Positions 1-7,992 of a stretch of 64,000 bases of DNA are shown in pieces. The stretch comes from Agarivorans albus (GTDB taxonomy: Bacteria > Pseudomonadota > Gammaproteobacteria > Enterobacterales > Celerinatantimonadaceae): contig NZ_AP023032.1 of the NCBI RefSeq assembly GCF_019670105.1, positions 156,501-220,500 on the forward strand, read 5' to 3'. A program made the translations under genes and the position numbers. The notes below the pieces were generated by a model. The model saw only the letters and a list, made by a program, of their open reading frames with translations, had not been told where the DNA came from and made no database searches. The stretch's first letter is position 1, and each line of letters begins with the position of its first letter.

Positions 1-607
1 ACCCATCGACTCGAACTTCAAGTTCTTTGTCTAAGCTAAGTTCTTGGCTAGTGTCGACTTCTAATAAGCTAAATATCTCCACTTGGGTATTGTTACCAGT
101 GTTGAAATCTACCGCGACCTGTCTGAAACACTTTTTATTATCGCCTTGAGGCGCAAGTGCTAGGTCTTTTACGTGCGCTTTAGCATCAGCTAACACGGTG
201 CCTGCCAAAGGCGCATTGGGGATCACTTCGCGAACACCAAAGTGTAATTGAGTAGGAGAGTTAGCGCCTTTTTTGTCGCAGTAATAAAGTGAGAAGCTCA
301 TATCGGTATTGGCAGGTAAACCACTAACAATTTGGCTTAAGCCCGGTTTAGAGTTGAAGTCATGGTTTGATACGTCTCGCTTAAAGCGAAAACGAGAAGA
401 ACCCTCGTCACCAAAGGCACTATCTTTAGAGCTACCAACATCACCTAAGCCGCCACTTGAGTCTTCATGAGACAACCAAACCGAGCTTTTACCTTTATCT
501 GCACGGTACTCGGTAAGCTGCGGATCTTGAACATAGGCCTGAGCCGAAAATGCTAAACAAGCAGTAAACATGGTGGCACTTAAAGCTAATTTTTTTTGTA
601 TGCGCAT
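1..607 (-). CDS. Secreted protein of unknown function, N-terminal 202 residues (runs off left edge)
   Basis: The reading frame stays open from an ATG at 607 to the window edge. It has a clear Sec signal peptide: basic MRIQKK, a hydrophobic stretch, and an A-Q-A cleavage site near residue 24. The ATG is preceded by AAAGGGA, a good ribosome binding site. The mature part is Gly/Ser-rich and looks like a beta-rich extracellular domain with two cysteines. I do not recognise a catalytic motif. The style recalls the N-terminal accessory domain of secreted polysaccharide lyases or agarases of marine bacteria, but that is an inference and the catalytic part would lie outside the window. It is unrelated in context to the T6SS genes to its right. 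Confidence 0.75.
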   Translation of the reverse strand, partial: MRIQKKLALSATMFTACLAFSAQAYVQDPQLTEYRADKGKSSVWLSHEDSSGGLGDVGSSKDSAFGDEGSSRFRFKRDVSNHDFNSKPGLSQIVSGLPANTDMSFSLYYCDKKGANSPTQLHFGVREVIPNAPLAGTVLADAKAHVKDLALAPQGDNKKCFRQVAVDFNTGNNTQVEIFSLLEVDTSQELSLDKELEVRVDG

Positions 608-876
608 AGGTAGTCCCTTTAGTTACTAATAACGTCTCTCCAGATTAATTGTATTATTATATAATTTAACCGCGGTGTGCTGTGAGCATTCTCGCGTTTT
701 TGAACACCTTTTATACATGTTAAAAGACCTGAATATGGCTACACTCTGAAAGGGGCTTTAGCGGGTAACTTTTTTTGTAAATCATTAAAAGGTAATGGCT
801 TTTATCCGCAGATAGCCAACGAAGCTAGGGGCGCTACCTTTGGCTGAAAGGAGATAAAATACGGGCGACGCGGAAT
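608..876. promoter_or_regulatory. Non-coding stretch upstream of the secreted-protein gene
   Basis: No credible gene lies here. On the minus strand a TATAAT-like box lies about 50 nt upstream of the secreted-protein start, in the AT-rich run near 655-665, but no good -35 box is spaced from it. At 708-726 there is a dyad, CTTTTA-N7-TAAAAG, that could be an operator for that gene. Both are weak signals seen by eye. Confidence 0.3.
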
Positions 877-878
877 GA

Positions 879-906
879 AAAAAGGCCGATTTCTCGGCCT
901 TTTTAT
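879..906 (-). terminator. Intrinsic terminator downstream of the kinase gene
   Basis: A GC-rich stem (GGCCGA / TCGGCC) with a short loop is flanked by A-runs on one side and T-runs on the other. It can therefore terminate on either strand. It lies 26 nt beyond the stop codon of the kinase gene (minus strand) and separates that gene from the secreted-protein gene. Confidence 0.75.
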
Positions 907-931
907 TTTGAACTAACGGGCAACAGCGTTG

Positions 932-2989
932 TTAGGCATTATCTGCCACTCGTGCATCTTGCACCTTCGTCATCAAGTCTTGGGCTTTCTTCATTACTGC
1001 GCCAGCTTCTTTGGTGCGGCGTTTTTTCAGCAAGTAATCAGAGAAGCGAAGGTATTTGTTAGCCATTGTTTGGCGAGTTTCAATTAAGTGAGAAAAATCG
1101 TCGGGCAAGTCTTTAGCCATGCTGTCTACTTCTTTGGCCATTTTATCTAGGGTTTTCACCCGAGTAAGGCCATTGATACGCTCTTGTAATTGACTAAAGT
1201 GGTTTTGGTAAAACACTTCAGCAGCTTGATAGGGAAACTCTGCTTCTTGCTCATCGGCGATAGCTTGTTTGTAGCTAGCCATAGCTGCAATGGCCGTTTT
1301 TAGCTCAAGTGCTCGAGCAATACGCTCTTGCTGTTGTTCGCTGTTGGCGAAGAAGGTTTCACCTGTTTCAATCATTTGCGCTAACGCAACCACATCAAGC
1401 TGGTCGGCCGCTTTATCAAATAACTGAGTAAATACCTGTTCAGATTTTTCGTTAGGCGCAAACTGGTAGTCAGTTCTCACTTGCAGCAAATCTTGGTAAA
1501 TCGTGTAAACGTCATCGCCATCTTCACTATGTTGATAACGACCTTGCTCTAAATGTAAGTCGAGTCGCTGAACCAATGCTTCAACCGTGCCCATCCACCC
1601 TTGGTTCACGTCTTCAGCAATTAAGGCCAAGCTGTATGAATCTGGGTAAATGCGGTTTACTTCCTGCAGCAAAGATTGGATAGCGTAATAATCTGGGTAA
1701 GCGTTTTGGCGATTATTAAGTAAATCGTCGATTTGTTTCTCGTAAAAATCGATCACCAAACGTTGCTTGTCTCTTAGCAAGGCTTGTTTTGGCACATGCT
1801 GTTTTGCCGGAATGGTATTTAGCATAGGCAAAAACTGCTGCGGGCTTAAGCTCACTAAGTCTTGATTGGCTGAGTTCTCTCGCTGTAGTCGGCTTAATTC
1901 TTGTTGGCTATGCTTTAGCTGACCATCCATTTGCTGGAAACCATAACTGAGCGCACCGGCAACACCAACAATGGCAATCACACTTAAGCTGGGCTTTAAA
2001 AAGCTTTGGGTAAGGCTTTTTTCGATTTGGTCTAAATCGGTTACTCGTTGTTTTAGATTGAAGTTGAGACCGCGCTTCAACTTACCCCAACGTAACAAAG
2101 GCGCATGCTTTGGCTTACTAGGAGTAATGTTTTCTTTAGCCGCCTGGTTAGCGGTTTTGCGATTGAAGGGGTGTTTACTCGACAACAACTCGTAGGCAAT
2201 ACAACTAAACGCAAATACGTCGTCTGCAATGCTTGGTGCGGCGCCATCTAACAACTCTGGCGAGGCATAAGTTGGTGTAAATCCGCTAACTGGTGAAGTT
2301 TCTTCAGGTTTGTCGGCAGCGTATTGATCGGCATTTAGGTTGAGTGCGCGAGATACACCAAAGTCAAAAATCTTAATGGTGCCATCTCGCGATAACATGA
2401 TGTTACCCGGTTTTAAATCGGCGTGTACTACGCCATTTTGGTGGGCATAACGAAGCGCCGAGGTTAACTGAGTGAGCAGCGCCAAGCTGCTTTTAAAGGT
2501 AAGGCCATTGGGGCGATGACTTTTAATGACTTCATCAAGTGTTTGCCCATCTAACCATTCCATAACCAGGTAGTAATCTTCTTGATCTACCCCGAAGTCA
2601 TGTACTCGGATGATATTTGGGTGGCTTAAGCGCTGAGTCTTGCGTGCTTCTCGGATAAGAATTCGAGCAGCATCTGGCTGGTCATGAAATTCTTTCTGCA
2701 GCAATTTGATGGCTACATAAGGTTGGCTGTCACCAGCTGCTTCTAGCAACAAGTCTTTTGCTCGGTAAACATCGCACATGCCACCATGACCCACTAGGTC
2801 TTCGATTTGGTAGCGCTTTTTAATCACCCGATTTATCACTTGCTCTTTGTTGGAGCGTGCATTGGTTTTTTTGCTTGTTGCTGTTTCGGTGTTGTTTACA
2901 ACGGTTTTATCTGATGCCGTTGAGCTTGCAGTTTTATTTTCAGCCTTGGTGTTTGGCGAAGCAGCTTGATCTTTGTTTGCATCATCCAT
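932..2989 (-). CDS. ppkA: T6SS-associated Ser/Thr protein kinase (PpkA/Stk type)
   Basis: Predicted membrane-anchored Hanks-type kinase of 685 residues. A low-complexity polar N-terminus of about 55 residues precedes the kinase domain (about 60-280). That domain carries a glycine loop GHGGMCDVY (67-75), the ATP-binding Lys in VAIK (95), catalytic loop HADLKPGN (Asp191), DFG (209-211) and SPE (243-245). HAD instead of HRD makes it a non-RD kinase. A single membrane segment follows at about 334-351, then a helical, presumably periplasmic region to the end. In characterised systems PpkA phosphorylates the FHA protein and the PP2C enzyme PppA reverses this, licensing T6SS assembly. Both partners are encoded in the divergent operon. 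It is transcribed away from the T6SS operon and has its own terminator. Confidence 0.88.
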   Translation of the reverse strand: MDDANKDQAASPNTKAENKTASSTASDKTVVNNTETATSKKTNARSNKEQVINRVIKKRYQIEDLVGHGGMCDVYRAKDLLLEAAGDSQPYVAIKLLQKEFHDQPDAARILIREARKTQRLSHPNIIRVHDFGVDQEDYYLVMEWLDGQTLDEVIKSHRPNGLTFKSSLALLTQLTSALRYAHQNGVVHADLKPGNIMLSRDGTIKIFDFGVSRALNLNADQYAADKPEETSPVSGFTPTYASPELLDGAAPSIADDVFAFSCIAYELLSSKHPFNRKTANQAAKENITPSKPKHAPLLRWGKLKRGLNFNLKQRVTDLDQIEKSLTQSFLKPSLSVIAIVGVAGALSYGFQQMDGQLKHSQQELSRLQRENSANQDLVSLSPQQFLPMLNTIPAKQHVPKQALLRDKQRLVIDFYEKQIDDLLNNRQNAYPDYYAIQSLLQEVNRIYPDSYSLALIAEDVNQGWMGTVEALVQRLDLHLEQGRYQHSEDGDDVYTIYQDLLQVRTDYQFAPNEKSEQVFTQLFDKAADQLDVVALAQMIETGETFFANSEQQQERIARALELKTAIAAMASYKQAIADEQEAEFPYQAAEVFYQNHFSQLQERINGLTRVKTLDKMAKEVDSMAKDLPDDFSHLIETRQTMANKYLRFSDYLLKKRRTKEAGAVMKKAQDLMTKVQDARVADNA

Positions 2990-3422
2990 GAGTACTACCC
3001 TAATTCGCTAGCCATATACATTACTTTAATAATGCATGACAAATATATTAATTAAATTTTACCGTTTATTTAGAATTCTTTAGATCTTGTTATTTATATT
3101 ACTTTTAAATTACTTGTAGCCATACAAGAACAATATTCATGTTATTTAAAATGACTATTGCGTTTGTTTGTTTTTTGTTCACTGTAAAGAAATCCGACAC
3201 TCAATGCAGCTAAAACAAAGGCTTGGATGCTAACAATAAAAATATCAAAACACAAAGAAAGCCAGAAAAATTTTATTGTTAAAATTATTATAATCTCTAT
3301 TGATTGGATTATTTATTAAGTGTAATAATAGCGGCTCTTTTTCTAGTGATATCTAAATCACTAGTATTTTTGAGGGAATGGGTTCTTCTCAAAATAAAAA
3401 GACTTCTAAGGGACGGAAGATT
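2990..3422. promoter_or_regulatory. Divergent promoter region between kinase gene and T6SS operon
   Basis: About 430 bp of very AT-rich sequence separates the kinase start (2989, minus) from the FHA gene (3423, plus). A TATAAT sits at 3289-3294 on the plus strand, without a convincing -35 box. No sigma-54 type GG-N10-GC element was evident by eye. An 8-bp perfect inverted repeat lies at 3343-3364 and is listed separately. Confidence 0.5.
3343..3364 (+). promoter_or_regulatory. Perfect 8-bp inverted repeat upstream of the T6SS operon
   Basis: CTAGTGAT-N6-ATCACTAG lies about 50 nt downstream of the TATAAT at 3289 and about 60 nt upstream of the preferred tagH start. The symmetry and spacing fit a dimeric regulator site, or a hairpin in the 5' leader. 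No known operator is recognised. Confidence 0.4.
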
Positions 3423-4835
3423 ATGAATTTGAGTTTATCTGTGATTAGTTATCACAGATTTACCTCTGGTGTGGAAGAGAAGAAGACGCTCTCTACTACG
3501 TCAGGGGAGTCAGTTATTACCATTGGTAGGGCAAGCCAATGCTCTTGGTGTTTGCTCGATCCAGAAAGAGTTATCTCTAGTCGTCACGCGCGTATTGAGT
3601 CAAACAATGGGCAGTTTTGGCTATACGATACGTCTACCAATGGCGTGTTTGTTAACCGCTCGGTAGAGGCCTTAGCAAAAGACCAGCCTTATCAGCTTAA
3701 CGACGGTGATACCTTAGCAATTGGCGACTACGAAATAGAAGTGGCGATATCCGCTCAAGCTATTGCTCAGCAAGCGCCAAGCTCTGCTCAGGTAGCCACA
3801 GCTGCTCCTACTGTTCAAGCTCCCGCTGCAATGCCAGCAACTAATCTTGAAGAAGATTTTGGTGTATTGGCTGAACCAGAGCCTATTGCAAACAACAGCA
3901 GTAGTTTAGACGCTAAGCTTAATGCCAATCTTGATGACGCTTTTGCATTGCCGCAATCGATGAATGATGAGCAGTCCAGCATTCCGGAAGATTGGAATGC
4001 TTTGTTTGCCAGTCCCGCTCCACAAGAACCCGTTGCCGTTAGCGCTCCGCAGCAACCCGCTGCCGTGCCAAGTGCTGCTGTTCCTGAAGTTAAGCAGCCT
4101 GCGGTAGCAGAGCCAGTTGCTGCAGTAGCAAATACAATGGCCAATGATCCACTCGCTTTTGCAGCTGCTACTACCAAGCAAGCTACTCCGGCAGCGCCTG
4201 CAGCTGCCGTTAAACCACAGTATTCTAGCGCAGATGAGCAAGCTCATCTGGCCGCATTTTTGGAAGGAATGGGAATATCTCCCGAGCTAGTTTCTCAGGA
4301 TAACCCTGTACGTTGGTGGCATCAGTTGGGCGTGATAACTCGCGACTCCCTTGATGGCATCATGAATACCTTACACAATCGCGCAGCCTTTAAAGAGAAC
4401 AGTCGCATCAATCAAACGACTTTCAGAAGGAATGAAAACAACCCGCTTAAGTTTTCTACTAATGCAGAAGATGCCATTCATAACTTATTACAACGCAAAA
4501 CGGCTGGATTTTTACCGCCAGAACGAGCCGTTAAAGAAGCGTTTATCGATTTAGAGCGCCACGAGTATGCGCTGTTATCTGGGGTTGAAGGTGCAGTAGC
4601 AGGTGTTATGCAGCTGCTCGACCCTAAATCGATAGAATCCAAAGATCAGAACGCCAAAGGGATTGCCAAGATGTATTCGGCAATAGAAAAGCATAAAAGC
4701 TGGAACCGTTACTGTTCGATCTACAGTGATTTGGAAAATGAGTTTAGCCAAAACAGCAATGCCTTCTACATGGAAGATTTTGCCAAGGCTTATGAATCAA
4801 CCTTAAAAAGCATAGAGCAAAAGGGACAACGATGA
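3423..4835 (+). CDS. tagH: T6SS FHA-domain protein (TagH/Fha type)
   Basis: An N-terminal forkhead-associated domain binds phosphothreonine. The conserved pieces are visible: the GRA motif in TIGRASQCSW, the SSRHARIE strand, and STNGVFVN. A long Ala/Pro/Gln-rich linker joins it to a conserved helical C-terminal domain of about 190 residues. In PpkA-regulated systems the phosphorylated Fha protein promotes assembly of the T6SS. The ATG at 3423 is preferred because AAGGGA lies 9 nt upstream and the FHA fold begins at once. An in-frame ATG at 3378 would add 15 polar residues, but its GAGGG lies only 1 nt away. It is the first gene of the operon and overlaps tssJ by 4 nt. Confidence 0.88.
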   Translation: MNLSLSVISYHRFTSGVEEKKTLSTTSGESVITIGRASQCSWCLLDPERVISSRHARIESNNGQFWLYDTSTNGVFVNRSVEALAKDQPYQLNDGDTLAIGDYEIEVAISAQAIAQQAPSSAQVATAAPTVQAPAAMPATNLEEDFGVLAEPEPIANNSSSLDAKLNANLDDAFALPQSMNDEQSSIPEDWNALFASPAPQEPVAVSAPQQPAAVPSAAVPEVKQPAVAEPVAAVANTMANDPLAFAAATTKQATPAAPAAAVKPQYSSADEQAHLAAFLEGMGISPELVSQDNPVRWWHQLGVITRDSLDGIMNTLHNRAAFKENSRINQTTFRRNENNPLKFSTNAEDAIHNLLQRKTAGFLPPERAVKEAFIDLERHEYALLSGVEGAVAGVMQLLDPKSIESKDQNAKGIAKMYSAIEKHKSWNRYCSIYSDLENEFSQNSNAFYMEDFAKAYESTLKSIEQKGQR

Positions 4836-5296
4836 GCAAAGTAGGGAAATTAGTACTTAGTGTGCTACTGAGTATGTCAATGTTGGGCTGTACTGTAGCC
4901 AACTACGTAGTCGAACCATATTCAAAGCTACAGTTTCATGTAGCCAACAATGTTAACCCAGATATCACCGGCCGAGCTTCGCCTGTGGTGGTTAAAGTAT
5001 TTGAGCTGTCTTCACGCACCTTGTTTGATAGCCAAGATTTCTTCGCCTTGTACGATGACGCTTCACAAGTGCTTGGCCCTGATCTAATCAATCGCACCGA
5101 GTTTGAGTTTGAACCCGGTAGCCAATTTGAATACAAGCTTTCTTTATCGCCTGGCGTTCGTTATGCCGGCGTGCTTGTCGCCTACCGAGACATTGACACC
5201 GCCAGCTGGCGTGAAGTGGTCACTGTCGACCCTACTAATTACAAAACCTTTGATGTTCACGTAGGTGAGCTCGCTGTATTTGTTGGCAATCCATAA
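4832..5296 (+). CDS. tssJ: T6SS outer-membrane lipoprotein TssJ
   Basis: 154 residues with a lipoprotein signal peptide; the lipobox ends MLGC with the lipidated Cys at residue 20. The mature part is the small TssJ beta-sandwich, with conserved pieces such as VVVKVFELSS, LFDSQDFFALYDD and YKLSLSPGVRYAGVLVAYRD. TssJ anchors the membrane complex in the outer membrane by binding the periplasmic part of TssM. The start overlaps the end of tagH (ATGA), indicating translational coupling. The length is normal for the family. Confidence 0.93.
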   Translation: MSKVGKLVLSVLLSMSMLGCTVANYVVEPYSKLQFHVANNVNPDITGRASPVVVKVFELSSRTLFDSQDFFALYDDASQVLGPDLINRTEFEFEPGSQFEYKLSLSPGVRYAGVLVAYRDIDTASWREVVTVDPTNYKTFDVHVGELAVFVGNP

Positions 5297-5316
5297 GCAG
5301 TATTTCGGGATTAAAC

Positions 5317-6642
5317 ATGAGTGACTTTTGTCGTGTCGCGTGGAGCGAGGGGATGTTTTTGCGTCCTCAACACTTTCAGCAGCAAGAACGCAGTTTGAAT
5401 TTTCAGTTGCAGCAGAATTTGTTGCAGCAATCCAGCTACTACTGGGGAGTAACAGAGCTAAGTGTAGACCGCTCCCTACTAAGTAACGGTAAATTCGGCT
5501 TAAGTAGTATTAGGGCGTGTTTGCAAGATGGTGCGGCAATGGTTAGCCCCACTCGTGATCCTTTGCCGGAAGCGTTATCGCTGGACAGCAGTATTCGAGA
5601 TCAGTTGGTGTATTTGGCGTTACCTACCGAAAAGTCCAATGGACTGAATGTATCGGCACAAGGTCGTAGTGTGACTCGCTACCGTTTTGTTGATCATGAA
5701 GTGGTAGATACCAACATTGGTAACGACGCGGTGGAAGTGTTGCAACTAGCCCAGGCTGGCTTTGAGCTTAAGTTAGAAAGTGACAACTTATCGGGCTACG
5801 ACACCTTAGCTATCGCTAAGATCATTGAAGTTTCGGAAGAGGGGCAAGTTAGCCTCGACGAGAAATTTATTCCCGCAAGTTTAAATGCGCAAGCTAACTC
5901 GGTGCTTAAGCAACAATTGGCCGAAGTGCATGGCATGTTACGCCAACGTGCTGAAGCCTTAGCTGCACGTATTGGCGCAGGCCAGGGCAGTGCCAGCTCA
6001 ATTGCAGATTTTTTAATGTTGCAGTTATTAAACCGATACGACGCATTGATTGCTCACATTCTAGCAACTAACGGCTTACACCCAGAACGATTGTTCCAGG
6101 AGTTAGCGGGTTTGGCCGGCGAGTTAGCCACTTTTTCTAGCAAAGATAAACGCGCTCCACAGCTCCCTAGTTATCAACACGATGAACTCACTCGTGTATT
6201 TGGCGATGTGATGGTGGTGCTTAACCAGTTTATGAGCATGGTACTGGAGCAAACGGCAGTACAAATTGCACTGGACGAAACCAACTACGGTATCCGAATT
6301 GCTCAAGTTCAAGACAAAGGTTTATTAGAACGCGCCGAATTCGTGTTAGCGGTAAACGCCAACATCAGCCCGGATGAACTGCGCAAGCGCTTCCCTGCTC
6401 AAGTGAAAATCGGACCGGTTGAACACATTCGAGATTTGGTGAATAACCAGTTGCCAGGTATTTCTGCCATTGGCTTACCGGTAGCGCCGCGACAAATTCC
6501 ATATCACGCCGGCTTTCACTATTTCAAATTGGATAAAAGCAACGATTACTGGTCACGGCTTAGTGCCAGTGGTGGCGTAGCCATCCATCTGTCGGGTAAC
6601 TATCCCGAGCTTGAAATGCAAATTTGGGCAATTAGCCAGTAA
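5317..6642 (+). CDS. tssK: T6SS baseplate protein TssK
   Basis: 441 residues, the usual TssK length. The hallmark N-terminus reads AWSEGMFLRPQHFQQQE. TssK trimers connect the baseplate (TssEFG-VgrG) to the TssL/TssM membrane complex. The fold derives from phage receptor-binding proteins. The gene lies 20 nt after tssJ and 24 nt before tssL in the standard J-K-L-M order. Nothing unusual was seen. Confidence 0.95.
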   Translation: MSDFCRVAWSEGMFLRPQHFQQQERSLNFQLQQNLLQQSSYYWGVTELSVDRSLLSNGKFGLSSIRACLQDGAAMVSPTRDPLPEALSLDSSIRDQLVYLALPTEKSNGLNVSAQGRSVTRYRFVDHEVVDTNIGNDAVEVLQLAQAGFELKLESDNLSGYDTLAIAKIIEVSEEGQVSLDEKFIPASLNAQANSVLKQQLAEVHGMLRQRAEALAARIGAGQGSASSIADFLMLQLLNRYDALIAHILATNGLHPERLFQELAGLAGELATFSSKDKRAPQLPSYQHDELTRVFGDVMVVLNQFMSMVLEQTAVQIALDETNYGIRIAQVQDKGLLERAEFVLAVNANISPDELRKRFPAQVKIGPVEHIRDLVNNQLPGISAIGLPVAPRQIPYHAGFHYFKLDKSNDYWSRLSASGGVAIHLSGNYPELEMQIWAISQ

Positions 6643-6666
6643 TTAATGTTCCAAGGATGAAATAAG

Positions 6667-7971
6667 ATGTCAGAAGCGACAGTAATGAAGCCTCGACCTG
6701 GGAGTCGCGGTGGCAATAAGCCAGTAAGCGACTTGGGCAAAATTGCAGCTTCAGCAGCAGAGGCTGAATGCACCGTAGTGATTACGCCTTCTAAAAACAA
6801 AGAGCGTGGTGTGCAATTGCCAAAGTTTGGCGATAACCCGCTGATTGATGAAGCTAGTGCACTTTTGTCGATGGTGGGACAGATTCGTTGCACCGTAAAA
6901 CACGGCGACATCGCTTCATTGCGTCAGGTTTGTATCGATAAAATTCGTGACTACGAAGCCAACTTACGTCACCAGCAGGTGAGTGCCGAAATTATCGAAG
7001 CTTCTCGCTACTGCGTATGTTGTTTTATTGATGAAACGGTATTAAACACCAACTGGGGTGGCCAGTCGGTATGGGCCAGCGATAGCCTGTTGTCTACGTT
7101 TCATTCGCAAACGTGGGGCGGTGAACACTTCTTTACTTTGTTAGATGAAAACCTTGCTGCACCGCACGCTAAACCTCAGTTGCTTGAGCTGCAATACTTG
7201 TGCTTGTCACTCGGTTTTGTTGGCAAAATGCGCGTAGAAGAACGCGGCCAAGACAAACTTGAAGAATATCGCCAGCAGGCTTTTGAGCGTTTACAAGCTA
7301 TTCATGGCGAAGCCGATATTGAGCTTTCTCCCAAAAGCCAAGCCAGTGTGAGCATTGGCAGTGAAGCTAATGGCGGATTACCTATCTGGGTGATTGCCGC
7401 AATATTTGGTGTATTGCTGTTGTCTATCTATATGGCTTGTAGCTATTTCATTAACAGCTACTCAGACCAAGTTTTCAACCAAATTAATACCTTAGCCCGC
7501 TGGGAAAGCACCACCACCAATACTGCTGAAGTTGATGAACAACAAGTATTGATGTTGCAACAACGCTTGCAAACTGAAGTAGACCGCCAGCTGCTTGAGA
7601 TTGTACCGCTGAGTGACCGGATTCGGATCACCATCAACTCAAGTGAGCTATTTAGCCCTGGCAGCGCCGAAGTGAAGTCTTCGGTAGTTCCTGTTCTGCA
7701 AAAGCTATCGCGGGCGCTTGAGTCCACCACTGGCCGAGTGCTGATTACCGGCCACACCGATAACCAACCTATTTTCACTAGTCGCTACCCTTCAAATTGG
7801 CACTTATCTTTGGCTCGCGCCACTGCCGTTGCCAACAGTATGTCGATAGGCACCTTGCTACAAGGGCGCTTATGGCCAGAAGGGCGAGGTGATTCAGATC
7901 CTCGAGCGAGTAACAACACCGAATCTGAGCGTGCGTTGAACCGTCGAGTAGAGATTGATTTGCTTTATTAA
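6667..7971 (+). CDS. tssL: T6SS membrane protein TssL (DotU) with OmpA-type peptidoglycan-binding domain
   Basis: 434 residues in three parts. A cytoplasmic IcmH/DotU domain (about 55-220) carries the motif RYCVCCFIDETVLN, followed by WGGQSVWA. One transmembrane helix lies at about 237-258 (PIWVIAAIFGVLLLSIYM). A periplasmic OmpA/MotB-like domain makes up the last 130 residues, with ITGHTDNQP and NRRVEI. This is the extended TssL class, in which peptidoglycan anchoring is built in rather than supplied by a separate TagL. It forms the inner-membrane complex with TssM and TssJ and contacts TssK. Confidence 0.95.
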   Translation: MSEATVMKPRPGSRGGNKPVSDLGKIAASAAEAECTVVITPSKNKERGVQLPKFGDNPLIDEASALLSMVGQIRCTVKHGDIASLRQVCIDKIRDYEANLRHQQVSAEIIEASRYCVCCFIDETVLNTNWGGQSVWASDSLLSTFHSQTWGGEHFFTLLDENLAAPHAKPQLLELQYLCLSLGFVGKMRVEERGQDKLEEYRQQAFERLQAIHGEADIELSPKSQASVSIGSEANGGLPIWVIAAIFGVLLLSIYMACSYFINSYSDQVFNQINTLARWESTTTNTAEVDEQQVLMLQQRLQTEVDRQLLEIVPLSDRIRITINSSELFSPGSAEVKSSVVPVLQKLSRALESTTGRVLITGHTDNQPIFTSRYPSNWHLSLARATAVANSMSIGTLLQGRLWPEGRGDSDPRASNNTESERALNRRVEIDLLY

Positions 7972-7992
7972 GCAAACTTAAAGGATTGAGAA

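Noticed and set aside
3815-4247. Two minus-strand frames of 113-120 codons opposite the FHA gene
   Set aside because: They mirror the Ala/Pro-rich linker of the FHA protein and have no binding site or family resemblance.
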